A DNA stretch of 64,000 nucleotides from Guadua angustifolia. Taxonomy: Eukaryota; Streptophyta; Magnoliopsida; Poales; Poaceae. Of this stretch, positions 34,092-46,700 are shown piece by piece. The stretch's first letter is position 1. Each line of letters opens with the position of its first letter. The notes beneath the pieces are model-generated. The model made no database searches, was not told the DNA's origin, and was given only the letters and a program-made list of their open reading frames with translations. The stretch covers positions 10,599,890-10,663,889 of the forward strand of contig CM070504.1 in assembly GCA_036346375.1 (NCBI GenBank), in the 5' to 3' direction. Position numbers and translations under genes: made by a program.

Positions 34092-37000
34092 TCATTCAGA
34101 CACTAATGTCACGCCCACCGTGAAAGGAGGCAACTCGTCGAATCGATTATACTCTTCTTCGTCCGCGGACGCCTCAACTCCGACAATCCTTCTTTTACCT
34201 GGAAGAACCACGTGGCGCCTTGGCTGATCGCTACTGCTAGTCTTCTCCTTCTCTTTTTTCGGTTTGCTGTCCATGTCCATCACATAGAATACTTGTGTCA
34301 CATCATTAGCGAGCACGAACGGTTCGTCCCTATAGGCCACTTGCTTGAGGTCCACAGTTGTCATACCGTACTTATCGATATCCACGGTTGTCAGTTTTGA
34401 CCCATTGGCACCAAACAGAGGGACTTTTAATGGCCCGCACTCAGCTCCCAGATCTCCTCTATGAAACCATAGTAGGTGTCCATCTTTCCATTTTGTCCAA
34501 GGCATCTATACGGACGCCATTGCTTTTGGTTGGTGCTCTTGTTATCCTGGGTTGTCGTGTAAAATGTGTACCCATTTATCTCATACCCTTGAAATTATAT
34601 GATTATTGTGGACGGTCCTCGAGCCAAGAGTTTCAATTGTTCATCGTCTGTCTGCTTGCACAACAATTGCTTTTGTAACCAACTGCCGAAATGATCCATT
34701 TGCTCCACTGCAATCCACTTATCTGACTTCTCTGGGTATTGGGCGCATAGACTCATCTCGTGATCATAGATATACGAGCCACTACAGCTTGCTTGTTTCA
34801 ATACCATGAAATGTGCTTGTTTAAATGCAAGTAGATCGTCGCTATAGGATTCTTTTCTCCCTAAAGTCCCTTTTCCTCAGTAGCCTCCCCTCATGGCGTG
34901 ATACAGGACGCCAATCGGATTCAGATCATCCATGTAACTAACACAAAACTCGATCACCTCCTCAGGTTGACACCTGCATAATGCAAAATTTACGGCGAGA
35001 CCGTTACTTAACATACTTCTTTAGGATACCCATGTACCTCTCGAAAGGGAACATATTGTGGAGGAACACAGTCCGAGAATTTCTATCTCTTTAACAATGT
35101 GGACCATGAGATGGACCATAATATCAAAGAAGGATGGAGGAAGATCATCTCAAGGCTAACGGACTATTGACCATGTCATCATGCGACTAGATAACTTATT
35201 CGCTCGATGACCTTCTGCGACACGCGTTGAAGAATGAACACGACTTTATGATTGTCCCTCGCACCCAATCTGGCGAATACCTCGACCGCCATGGAGCAAC
35301 TTTGTCATCAACACATGACAATCATGGGATTTTATGTGTACGATTTTATTCTCTTTCATGTTTATGAGTCTCCTTATGTTCGAGGAGTATCCACAAGGGA
35401 CCTTCACACTGTTCAAGAACTTAATCATGTTTTTTTCTCTTCCTTGCTCGAGTGTAGCTCATGGGTGGAGGTAATGTTGACCTTTCTCTCTTTTCCGGAT
35501 GTAGGTCGCTTCTCGAGTCCCAATAGTCAGAGGTCCTTTCGTGCTTGAAGTGTATCTTTTGACTTACCGTACATATCTAGGAAACCTAGTAGGTTCACGC
35601 AGACATTCTTCGTGATATGCATGAAGTCCAGTGAGTGGCGGACCTCTAAGTCTTTCCAGTAAGGTAAGTCCCAAAATATTGACTTCTTCTTCCAAATGGC
35701 CTTCGTGTGACCTTGTTCAGCCGGGACAGGTTTGCTACCGGACCTTTTCCAAATACTACTTTCAGATCCTTTACCAAAGAAAATACAAGCGCCCCATCGC
35801 GATGCATGGGCTTCTTACATTTCTCTTCTGTCCCATCAAAATTCTCACCCTTCCTCCGTAACGGGTCCTTCATATGGAGGAACCTACGGTGGCCCATGTA
35901 CACAACCTTTCGAGAGTTTTTTAGGTACTTGCTGTCCGTATCCTCTAAGCAGTGGATGCAGGCTTTATATCCTTTGATAGATAGGCCCGATAGATTACCA
36001 AGTGCAGGCCAGTCGTTGATGGTTACGAATAGCAATGCACGTAGAGTGAAGTGCTCTCTTTTGTACTCATCCCATACACGTACACCATCGTTCCACAGTG
36101 TTAACAGATCTTCAACCAACGGTTTGAGGTACACATCAATGTTGTTTCCAGTTGCTTCGGCCTTGGATAAGCAATGGCATCATAATGTACTTCCGCTTCA
36201 TACACGACCAAGGAGGAAGGTTGTAGATACATAGAGTCACGGGCCAAGTGTCGGATCGCGCTCATATCGCCGAACGGGTTCATCCCATCCGTACTCAACC
36301 CAAACCTTATGTTCCTTGCATCCTCAAGAAAGTCCGGTATGTTCTATCGACTTTCCTCCACCGGGAGCCATCGCCAAGGTGCCTTAGCCTTCCGTCGCCC
36401 TTACGGTCTTCCTTGTGCCGCAAGATCATCCGGCATGCGCTTTGTTCGCAAATAAACGCTTCAACCGGGGATTACAGGAAATACCACACCACCTTAGCAG
36501 GAGGTCTCTTCTTCTTACGCCCTCTACCTCACCGGGTCATCACGCCTGGTCTTATACCGCAAGTTTTGCACACCGACAAGCTTCCGAATCCTCATACTCA
36601 TTGCGATAAAGGATACAATCATTACGACATGCATGTATCTTCAGACCTCCAACCCCAAAGGGCGGATAACTTGTTTGGCATCGCACGTAGTTTCGGCAGG
36701 TGTTCCTCTCGAAGTAACTTCTTTATGAGGCATAACAACTCGTCAATCCCTTATCGGACAATCCATTGGTCGCCTTCCATTGCATCGGTTCTAGTGTGGT
36801 ACGCAACTTTTTATGGCCTTGTCGACGCTTTGGGTACAACAGTTGTTCCGTGGTCCTCCCATAGGCGTTGGAACTTTTCGTAATGTCTTTCATCGATGTA
36901 TTCTCCCTCTCCATCACGCAGATCTGGTCTAGGTCATCATCACCACACTCTCTCAATATATCTTCGAAAGAACCGTGTTGACCGGCGTCCGGGATATTGT

Positions 37001-37268
37001 TGTCCGCTTCTTCTTCTTCACCGCCTTCCTCAGATAATCTCTTCTTCACCGTGCTTGGTCCAAAGGTATAGTTTGACATGAAACCTCTTGTGAGCAAATG
37101 AAAGTGAAGGTGGCTGGATTTTGGCCACTCCTTCTCATTCTTGCGATCTATGCATGGACAAGATATGTAGCCCGACGTCGGTGTGCATCGGCCAAGACGA
37201 AGAAAATCTTGCAAACCCCTGCAAGAACTCCGGGAGCGCCGATCCATGTACATCCATCGCCGGTCCAT
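34092..37268 (-). pseudogene. TNP2-type CACTA transposase (Transposase_21), decayed
   Basis: The minus-strand start at 37268 (MDRRWMYMDRRS) opens the transposase-associated N-terminal domain, with CPCIDRKNEKEW and LLTRGFM. The core appears as STDGMNPFGDM (36298), then after a frame change MYLKPLVEDLLTLWNDGVRVWDEY, NDWPALGNLSGLSIKGYKACIHC and GHRRFL (36134-35800), which is the TNP2 family pattern. The C-terminal DUF4216-like region is at 34505-34092 (YGMTTVDL, DEPFVLANDVTQVFYV, HVVLPGKRRIVGVE). Several frame changes and in-frame stops separate these blocks, so no full transposase can be made. TNP2 proteins cut CACTA ends. Confidence 0.85.
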
Positions 37269-37327
37269 CTACATTATGTTACATCAAGATAATGTTAGCT
37301 CATTTTCCAATAATGAATTGTTGAATC

Positions 37328-37995
37328 AAAACCTAAATATTAGCTAGATCCACACCTTCAATCCGAGCTAAATAATAATCCAAGCAAAATATAAACCCAC
37401 ACAACAAGTTTTTGCAACCTACAAAAAGATTTGGTCGATCAGAGTCTGGATTCAAAATTTTGAACAAAATTCACGACAGCTTTGTTTGCAAATTCTGTTG
37501 AAATTGTAACACCCTAAAAATTTCTAAATTATTATTCAATCATTTATTTTTATTTTTTCTAAATCTCTAGCACTTAATTAATGATGTTTTCAAAAATAAT
37601 TTGTCGATGGAAATTAAAACCAAAATTATACTAGAAGTAATTTTCTAAGTTTAAAATATTCCAAAGTATTTTTGAAAACTTTTCTCAAATATTGAACGCA
37701 TTTTATATTTTCTATAAAGCCATTCATATTTTTGATATTATTTTAATTCGCAAATGAATTTAAATTTCTTCTTTTCCACATAACCATTGCCATTTGAAGA
37801 TCCCAAACTCGATGATTTCCATGCACCATTCTCCCCCCAACTACGTGCAACCAAACCTCATCCTTCATCGATCGATGGAACTAAAACCTAAATTTAAGCT
37901 AGATCCACACATTAAATACGAGCTACATTATAATCCAAGCAAATTCTAAGCTTACACAACAAGTTTTTGTACCCTATTTGAAAAGATCAAGCTAG
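37328..37995. repeat. Direct repeat of about 100 bp flanking an LTR-like fragment
   Basis: Two copies containing AGCTAGATCCACAC, AATCCAAGCAAA and CACAACAAGTTTTTG lie at about 37328-37425 and 37880-37975. Between them is the fragment at 37506-37878. It lies upstream of the transposase start, in leader or intron-like DNA. Confidence 0.7.
37506..37878 (+). mobile_element. LTR-like fragment, 5' part only
   Basis: The segment starts TGTAACACCC and continues with the AT-rich style seen at the starts of the gypsy-type LTRs in this window. It then changes to a short leader-like CACCATTCTCCCC stretch and stops. It may be a truncated LTR. No target duplication or 3' end is visible. Confidence 0.4.
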
Positions 37996-37999
37996 ATCT

Positions 38000-38352
38000 C
38001 TACATTCATATTAATCTTTCATCAATTATGGGAAAAGATCAATTTTTTTTTCATAATTCAAGCAAAAAAGAGGCTCCATTTAACACCAAATGATGTGAGG
38101 AATGATGTTACTAACCTTAGTTACCTTGGTTGCGAGTAAAATTACTAAAATTTTGAAATTTGGGCAGCACCTCCCTCTACATTCATAATCTTTCATCAAT
38201 CTCATAGGAAAAGATCAAATTTTCTTCATAATTCAAGCAAAAAAGAGGCTCTATTTAACACCAAATGAAGTGAGGAATGATATTACTAACCTTAGCTACC
38301 TTGGTTGTGAGTAAAAATGACCAAAATTTTGAAATTTTGGGCAGCACCTCCC
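38000..38352. repeat. 177-bp tandem repeat, two copies
   Basis: The phrase CTACATTCATA...AATCTTTCATCAAT starts at 38000 and 38177. Each unit continues with TAATTCAAGCAAAAAAGAGG and a GGCAGCACCTCC end. The copies differ by scattered substitutions and small indels. Confidence 0.85.
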
Positions 38353-38723
38353 CTCCCTTCAAGCTCTTGGCCGAAGCTCCACTGATCTTTTCGCGCACAG
38401 GAATGATCTAGGTCTGGCAGAGAGCGGGAGGAGGAAGAAGTTTAAATTGGGGAGATCAGTACCGGTTCAATACACGAACCGCATCGATAGTAATATCATG
38501 ACGGTTCGTGTCACGCGACCGGTACTAGTGAGCTCCGCTAAATAGTACCGGTTCAATACATGAACCGCATCGATAAGTTATACCATCTGCATCGGTTCGT
38601 GTATTGAACCGGCATCGATCTCCCCAGCCTGTAGCCGTTGAACCGGATCGATCTAACTATCGGTCCGGTTGCATCAACCCGTACCGATGGGCGGTAGCAA
38701 AAGTCGATTCTGTAGTAGTGACC

Positions 38724-39938
38724 CAAGCAACATGCATGTTAATTATGTGAATCCTTCTTAGAATATGACATGTTGCATGCATTAATTAACTTTCATTCCA
38801 ATGTAATCGCAAGAAAAAACTTTTTGACCCACCCATTAACTCCAAGATTAATTGGTATTGTCACATGTTCAATCGAAGCGGGATCTAAGCTAACGTGCGT
38901 AACTGGGTCTTACAGGATTATTTTCCGATATACTCTATTTAATAAAGACACGCATATATGGAAAAGAGGGGTATACTTCGGTAACATCCTTTTAAGCCTC
39001 ATATCTCTCATTGTGTGAAATATTTTCTAAAAATAAAAAATACCAACGGTTGTAATTGGCTCATACACCCATCTTTTTTCTTTTATTTTTTCCCAATTAG
39101 TGATGTATGAGAATTCGAAGTAGAAACCTTTGTTTTTTTGGATGACTATATATGCATGGTACAAATAATCTTTACCTGCAATGTTTGAACAATTTTTATT
39201 ATTAAACCCCTTTTAATATTTATTTTTGTTACTAACCTATTGCCAACTTCTAAATCTAACTCTTTAGGCCTCGCCATCATCAATGGCGTGACAAACAACA
39301 CTGCTACCCCACGAGGTAAGTCTAGTGCTAATTGAGCAAACAAAAAAATGGCATATTTGGCCATGCCACTGGTGGCGGCGGAGTGGCAAGATTTGGCCAC
39401 ATCAGAGTGACGATTGGCATGACAGTGTTGCCTAGCCACGCCACGGTGGCGTAGCCAAAAGTGTCAGATTTGGAAATAAAGCTGGCGAGAAGTTTTTAAT
39501 ATTTTTTAAAAAGGATTGTTTAATAAAAAATGTTGTAAAGTTTCTCAAAATTTTTAGGATTTTTCCTCACACTTTAAGGATGAACAATGAACTATGGAAA
39601 AATAAGTATGTAGAGTGCATAAAATAGGTGCACATGTTACATTGTCACTCTGCCTTTCCTAATTATTCAGAGCATCCTTAAGGAAATTATTTATTCTTCT
39701 TCGATTAACTTGGTGCGCGCCTCTAATCTCATTGTTTTCTAAAATTTATCTATTATATTTCTATATCTTAAAGGTTAGAAATTACCATGTTAATCGGAGG
39801 AGAAACAGAAAGCTCATACCTACACCATCAATTGTGACGCATCCAGATTATATAACAGTGCGGATTAAACAGTATTGACGTGAGAGCTAAAAAAAAGGAA
39901 GGCAACTACATTTCCATCATAAGTACTAGAGTCGTATA
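38724..39938. other. Intergenic DNA between the CACTA and copia elements
   Basis: AT-rich DNA with a moderately GC-rich patch at 39260-39480 (repeated GCCACG/GGTGGCG words). No gene is recognised. Confidence 0.3.
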
Positions 39939-39943
39939 ATAAG

Positions 39944-40425
39944 TGTTAGATTATGCTAATCACTAAGTTCATCATCTAGCCTAGATCATGATCACTAATG
40001 CGGAAATAAGTGATGAGAACTAACCCGTGAAGACATATTCGCCATTAGGTCGGTCGTTGGAGAGGTAGAAGGATGCGACTTTTCTGCTATGCAGCTTCTT
40101 GCGGGTGATGACGACGACCTCGTGGCGCCACCTGACTGTCCTTGAACCTCCTTCAAGCTCCTCCAGCGCCGGTGAGGATCGGTAGAGTTTAGGGTTTTTC
40201 GGAAGAGTCAAATCGCGCGTGTGTTCGTCAACCCACGCACGAGCTCACTCTCCTCAGAATATAGCTACCGAGGAGCTCGGGGCAGGTTCCAAGATTTGGA
40301 AAGCGCCTCCGATCATGGCGCGTAATTAAGGAATGAGCTAATCTCGGGATTAGCTTCTAATTAGGAAAGTTTAATTAGGAAGGTTATGGGTGTATGGCAA
40401 TACTCATGCCAGAGATCAACCAACA
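39944..40425 (-). repeat. Copia 3' LTR
   Basis: It is 482 bp, starts TGTTAGATTATG and ends CAACCAACA on the plus strand. On the minus strand it is the downstream LTR, next to the polypurine tract. Confidence 0.95.
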
Positions 40426-40624
40426 TTCTCCCACTTGATCGAAAGGCTATCATAATGTATTCACTCTTAGTAAAACAGTAGTCCAAGGTAATGTGTTATC
40501 AGCAGCAAAATGAAAACGCCATTGAAACAACAGTACCTATAGTCCACCATAATACCTCGATAGAATACTAGCTTAGTCATTATGGGTGTTGATTGCTTTA
40601 GTGCCCCTATGTCCAGGATCATGA

Positions 40625-41005
40625 TCACAGGTCCTCCAATAATCCCATGCCGGCAATATGTTCTTTAAATAAGTTAGGAGGTAAACCTTTGGTGAGCGGA
40701 TCCGCGAGCATTGACTTAGTACTGATATGCTCAATTTTAATAGTTTGATCCTGGATTCTATCTTTCACAACGTGGTATTTAATGTCGATGTGTTTAGCAG
40801 CACCACTCGACTTGTTGTTACTCGAATAGAAAACTGCGGCCTTGTTATCGCAGTATATAGTGAGTGGTCTTGCTATGCTGTCTACCACTCTCAGTCCCGG
40901 GATAAAGTTTTTAAGCCATACGGCCTGCCCAGTTGCTTCATAACATGCTACAAATTCTGCCTGCATTGTCGACGATGCAGTTAGGGATTGTTTGGAGCTT
41001 TTCAC
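40625..41005 (-). pseudogene. Copia RNase H domain
   Basis: The 126-codon frame is the carboxy end of copia pol. SLTASSTMQAEFVACYEAT, YCDNKAAVFYS and the closing HIDIKYHVVKDRI...ADPLTKGL blocks are the RNase HI pattern of this superfamily, which degrades the RNA strand of the RNA-DNA hybrid. The expected connection to the reverse transcriptase (41006-41360) is broken by frame changes. Confidence 0.9.
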
Positions 41006-41360
41006 GAAATCGCTCCTTCAGCTAGGGTGAAAATGTAGCCTGATGTGGATTTCTTAGTGTCTACACACCCTGCAAAATCAGCGTCTGAATAACCCAAAAC
41101 TTCAAGGTTATCAGACTTTTTATATGTTAGCATGTAATGCTTAGTGCCCTGCAAATAACGCAAAACCTTTTTAATGACCTTCCAAATGGTCTAGACACGG
41201 GTTAGATGAAATCGCCAAGCATCCCAGATCTAATGCCAAGTCTGGACGCCAGCATGACTTGAGCGCACATTAAGCTTCCGACACCAAGCATAAGGAATCG
41301 TCTTCATTTGATCTGATTCTAATTGATTCTCTGCTTTGGAATAATCCAAATTTATCGCCC

Positions 41361-42896
41361 TTAACTATTGGAGGCGCGTGGCGAGCACTTACTCATGTTA
41401 TATCTTTCAAGTACTCTGTCAATGTATGACTTTTGAGATAGTCCTAATACTCCTTTAGACCTATCTCGGTGAATTTTAATGCCTAAAACAAAACAGACTT
41501 CACCGAGATCCTTCATGTCAAAATTAGAGGATAAAAATCCCTTAGTTTCATGCAGCATAACTTTATCGCTGCTTGCTAATAATATATCATCAACATACAG
41601 TACTAGGAAAATGAATTTTCCACCCTTACTCTTGATATATATACAGTTATCCACCTCATTCTCCTTAAATCTGAAATTTCTAATTATTTTATCGAATTTA
41701 AGGTACCATTGTCGCGACGCTTGTTTAAGTCCATAGATGGATTTCTTAAGTCTGCACCCCATATGTTCCTTGCCTTTAACGACAAAGCCTTCGGGCTGTG
41801 TCATAAAAACTTGTTCATGCAAGTCACCATTAAGGAATGCAGTTTTAACATCCATCTGATGAAGCTCTAAATCATAATGAGCAACGAGCGCTATAATTAT
41901 TCTTAATGAATCCTTTTTAGAGACAGGGGAAAAAGTCTCATTGTAATCAATTCCTTCTTTCTGTAAGAAACCTTTTGCTACAAGCCTTGCCTTGAATCTT
42001 TCGATATTCCCTTTAGAGTCATGCTTAGTTTTGTAGACCCATTTACGTTTCTCTGTTTTGACTCCATCGGGAATTTCTACTAAATCCCAGACACCATTAG
42101 TGCTCATAGACTTCAGTTCATCTTCCATGGCCTCAATCCATTTAGATGAATACTCACTTGACATGGCTTCTTTGAATGAGGTGGGGTCATCTACCTTACC
42201 AATGTCTTCGCCAAGGAAGACTTCATAATAATCTGGTATGGCAGACCTCCTCACTCGCTGTGATCGTCTTAAGGTTTCATTAGGAATCACTAGCGGTTGT
42301 GAAGGTTGTTGAGACACTTCTTCAGTTACTTGCTCATGAGATGCCACAGAAGTTTGTTGAGGTTCATTATCTGGCTCATTAAACTCTTCAACAATAGGTG
42401 TTGCTCCAGAATTTTCAGTTGGAGGTACTGCAGTCTGAGGCATTGCATGAGGAATGGGAAGAACATACTCTTGAGTTATCGGTAATGGGACATGAGCCCG
42501 AATTTCCTCAAGGTTTATCTCCCGTTGTTGTGAGCTCCCACTGATTTCATTGTCCTCTAAGAAGACAGCGTGTCTAGTCTCAACGAATTTAGTGACACGA
42601 TCTGGACAATAAAACCGATATCCCTTAGATCTTTCTGGATATCCAATGAAATGACAACTCACAGTCTTAGGGTCTAATTTCTTTAGCTGTGGATTAAATA
42701 ATCTGGCTTCAGCACGACAGCCCCATACACGTAAATAATTAACTGTTGGTTTCCTCCCAGTCCATAATTCATAAGGAGTTTTAGGTACAGACTTGCTAGG
42801 AACCCGATTAAGTATGTGGGCAGTCGTTTTTAGTGCCTCCATCCACAAGCTAATAGGCAGACTAGAATGACTAAGCATGCTCCGCACCATATTCAT
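41361..42896 (-). pseudogene. Copia integrase C-terminus and reverse transcriptase (511 codons open)
   Basis: The frame opens in the integrase tail: LWMEALKTTAHILNRVPSK, TPYELWTGRKPTVNYLRVWG. It passes through a linker (about residues 125-245) into the reverse transcriptase RVT_2 domain: VYKTKHDSKGNIERFKARLV, GIDYNETFSPV, QMDVKTAFLNGDL, KKSIYGLKQASRQWY and the catalytic YVDDILLA. It ends near SYIDRVLERYNMSKCSP, where the frame breaks before RNase H. It is the best-preserved coding part of the element, but it is only part of pol and should not give a working polyprotein. Confidence 0.95.
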
Positions 42897-43765
42897 GAGT
42901 GTACGACATGACGCCCGCCACTCCGCTCACGAGGTTCTCGGGCATAGAGTATTGGGCAACTATGCCATTTTCTTGAAGGAATTTGGCAAAGGGCCCGGTA
43001 TTTGCCCATAAGGAGCATGTCTCCCATAATATTCTCCCCACGATCCGATCTCACTACTTTGATCTTCATATTATGTTGATTTTCAACTTCACTTTATAGA
43101 TCTTAAATTTATCTAGTGATTGAAGCGATCACGAATGGGAAAATATAGCCATAACGAGAGAAATCATCGATGAATGTAATAAAGGAATCATAACCATCCA
43201 CCGATGTCATCGGGAAGGGTCCACAAATATCGGTGTGGATTAACTCTAAAAGACCCGTACTCTAGTGGCTCCTTTCTTAATTTTCTTAGTGAATTTACCT
43301 TTAATACAATCTAGACAAGTGGTTCGCATCGAAAAATCTAAGGGTTGGAGTATCTCTTCTCTAATGAGACGTTCCATTCTCCCCTAGAAATATGGCCTAA
43401 ACGACAATGCCATAATTTCGATGACGCCTCACATGTCCTTTTATTTACAACAGTGCACACATTCAACATGATTCATCCATAGAGAGTAATAAAGTTTGTC
43501 TTGCTCAAGGCAAGACCAATAATATCATTATTTGACTTAATAATGCACTTGTTGTCCACAAACTCACATAAATAACCTGTTTTAGTCAATACAGAGATGA
43601 AATTAAGTTCCTCTTAACACTAGGAACATAAAGAATATCAAAAGATGAAGACTGAAGTCAGCCTCCTAATGCAAGTTGGAGAGTTCCAACTGCCTTGACT
43701 TCAATCTTGCTCCATCAACGACCCTAAGACTTGGTCCCCTCTTTTTATGGTCGCACGAACGCAAT
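42897..43765 (-). pseudogene. Copia integrase N-terminal and core region, frameshifted
   Basis: Minus-strand translation in more than one frame gives the copia pre-integrase and integrase region between the protease remnant and the 511-codon frame. For example, VVDGARLKS lies near 43700 and the region around 43340-43480 has the zinc-binding-domain character. Numerous stops and shifts are present. Confidence 0.7.
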
Positions 43766-43769
43766 CAGA

Positions 43770-46700
43770 ATAACGATCGAAATTTAATAAAAGGAGGAAT
43801 GGAATCATAAAATCTTTTGCATGAGTTATTCTTGCATTTTTCCAATTTTTCCTGAATTTTCCTGATTTATTTGGTTTTTGTCCATTAAAGAAAATTTAAA
43901 TTGAAATGTGGTTAAGTAACAAAACGAAATATGGAAAATTTTTATTAAAAACTTGATCATGATATTTTTACCCTGAAATCCTGGAAATTTTATATGCATT
44001 GGTTAAAAATATCAGAAATTAAAACTTATATTAGTGAATTTTACAAATTCGAAAACAGAAAACCAATAAAATTGGAAATGCTACTGTCAGAATTTTTATA
44101 ATTTATTTATTGAATATAAAAATCTGAAAATTTTTCATAAGCAATAATAACTCAAATAAATTTTAAAAACAAAATATGAAAAATAAATAAAATCGTTTGG
44201 ACACTTTAATAAATCAAAAACCGAATTAACAGAAAATCTGGAAATGCATTATCAGAATTTTAATAAAATATATACAAAGAGTATTTAACTGAAAATTTTA
44301 CTGGCCATGTATCTTTACCTGGCCGACATCAGTAAAAATTCTCAAAAACTCTGGAGATAAATTTCTACCCGAAGCTTGCGGAGTAAGCTTGAACTGTCCA
44401 GAACCCTTCTCACTTCAGTGGCTTACAAGTGGGACCAGCTATCACAGTGCAAGGCCAGCTGTCCCTCGCCGACTCTCTCTCTGCCGACTTGCCCCACACG
44501 CCAGCCCGTTTCTTGTTCCTTCTCCGTTTTCTTCTCTGCCTCGTTCCCATTCGCGTTGAGGGCACCAGAGCGACCAGCTCCTTGCCGGTTTGCTCTCTGC
44601 TAGCAACGATCAATTGGGTGCAACCACTAGAGCATCAAGCCCTCAACAGCCACCCAGCTCCACACCTTTCCGGCGTTAGCCTTCTTCCCTTGCTCCGGTT
44701 GTCTTTGTCAAGCTCGGTAAGGTCACCAAAAGGGAAGATTTCTTGCGCGAAACTCCCTACTTTGAATTAGGCTGTACCAACCGAGCTGAAGCTTCTCTGT
44801 GGTCGTAGGAATCCATCCCAAGTGCCAACTTTGGTTCTTTCTTCTCCGGTGGAGCTCTGCGCTCAGTTCTTTCTCCGCCACTTGCGGCGCACGGTGAGGA
44901 CACTTTCCCACATATAATCTTCTTGAATGAGGTGCTAAAACGTGAAGTCTAGTAACCACTAATGCTCATGCCACCAATAATTTCGTGAAAGAATTAACCT
45001 TTGAACACCTTTACTGCCCAGCCATGGCGGCCGCCGCCTGTGCATGTCGGCGCACCAACTCCGGCCACCCTTGACCAAACTAACTTCACCCTTGGACTTG
45101 CACGGACTCACTAGTGCTTATGGTGGAACCAATTCGACCTCTCTGGTCTCCCCACGGGCGGCTTACCCTCGCCGCCGCCGCCATGTGCGCACGTATGCGA
45201 CCTAGCTCCAGCCACCAATAACCACGATTGAACCTACCCACAGTATGCGCAATCACTGCTGAACCTCGCCGTGGAACCCATTCGTCCTCTCCGGTGATGC
45301 TTCGCTGTCGGCGAGCTCGGGATGATCTTCCTGTTCTCTGTCAGCCGCCGCGTGGGACCGAGTGGTCACCGCTCGCCATTGACCCTCTGCCGCGGCGGGC
45401 TTGGTTTGTCACCGTCAGGTTGCAGATTAAGAAGACCCCGCGTCGACCACTCAGCGAAGGATGAGACGCTGCCCAATGGGTCCGGTAGTGATGCCTCGAC
45501 CAACAAAGTCCAAAAGCTGGAAGGCGTAAAGCTACCTCAAAAGCGTACTTTCTATAAATGGCAAATTTTCAATTATCCAAGATTTACTAGATTTTAATGC
45601 TTTCAAATGTTTGTAACTTTTGAACCGTAAATCAAAAATTAGTGAAATAAATTCCTAAATTCATAAAAATTCCTGTAGATTCAGAATATGCAAAAATATT
45701 TTGAGTTTCAACTCTGTTTAAAATTCGAATATTAATTTAAAGTAAGAATTCAAATATGCTATACATGGAATTTATTCAAATGAACTCAAAATTATGTAAA
45801 ACCAATTTTGTTGAAATCCTTATGATTTTAGGAACCTAAATATGTAAAAATAATTAGGGTTCACCATAGGAAATATTTATGTTAATGTATACAGAAAGAA
45901 GTAACCCAAAAATCTATTTAAACAATTTTAGTTTTATGAATCTGAAATTATAAATAATGAAATGCATGAATATGATATTCTGGAATTATAGAGTACAGAA
46001 ATAAAATTCACTAAACAAGTTTCATTAATACTTGAATCAAAGACTAAGAAATATATGCATATGTAAAGAATGAATTACCATAAGCACATAATATATAATA
46101 TGAAACATAATAAAACATTAAGACCATACTTATTTTATGAAATTGTGTATTTAAATTTTTCTATCTATTTTCTCTTGCCTTATTGAGATTTATTATTTGC
46201 CATGTTATTATTGGACGACGTGTAGAACCCGGCGAGTCAGAGTTAGTTGCTGACGATCGTGAGTACGATATTGGCGACAATCAACAAGGCAAGCACCCTC
46301 CTTTGACCATGTTGATCCCAGTTTTATAAATGTTTTCATTAAATATTTTGATTGCATGCGTATATTCATTAAACTCTGCTATATTGTGGGTAATGGTAGT
46401 TATACCTGTTGATTCCTGAAACCTCCTTGATATAAATGAATTTGTGAACCTTGATGCCTTAGAATCATGATTAGACAATATATCTGATGTCAATCTGGGT
46501 ATATGCGCTGATAATCATGCTTAGCCATGCTTTAGACTTGGGATAAATCTATTGGAAACATTGATCAGATGAAACTTGAAAATATTGAGACATGATAGTC
46601 ATTGATATTTTGGTTAAAAATGAAAATAAAGCTAAACTTTTGACGCGGGCAATTATTGGCAATAGCCGGGTGTACAAGGGACTTGTACGTAGTATAGGGG

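Larger units (their letters stand above)
26251..38720 (-). mobile_element. CACTA (En/Spm) transposon, 12.5 kb, coding strand minus
   Basis: The ends are CACTACTACGGAAAGGGC and, inverted, CACTACTACAGAATCG, flanked by the 3-bp duplication ACC (26248-26250 and 38721-38723). Subterminal regions carry many GAACCGG/CCGGTTC and CCGCATCGAT words in both orientations. On the minus strand the order is TNP2-type transposase, then TNPA-like gene, then Ulp1-like protease, the usual plan of large grass CACTA elements. All three coding regions contain frame changes or stops, so the element looks non-autonomous now. Tandem repeats, hairpins, two SINE-like insertions and an LTR fragment have accumulated inside. 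Confidence 0.9.

Noticed and set aside
35707..36883. Plus-strand frames of 175 and 211 codons
   Set aside because: They are antisense to the TNP2 transposase pseudogene, whose motifs are unmistakable on the minus strand.
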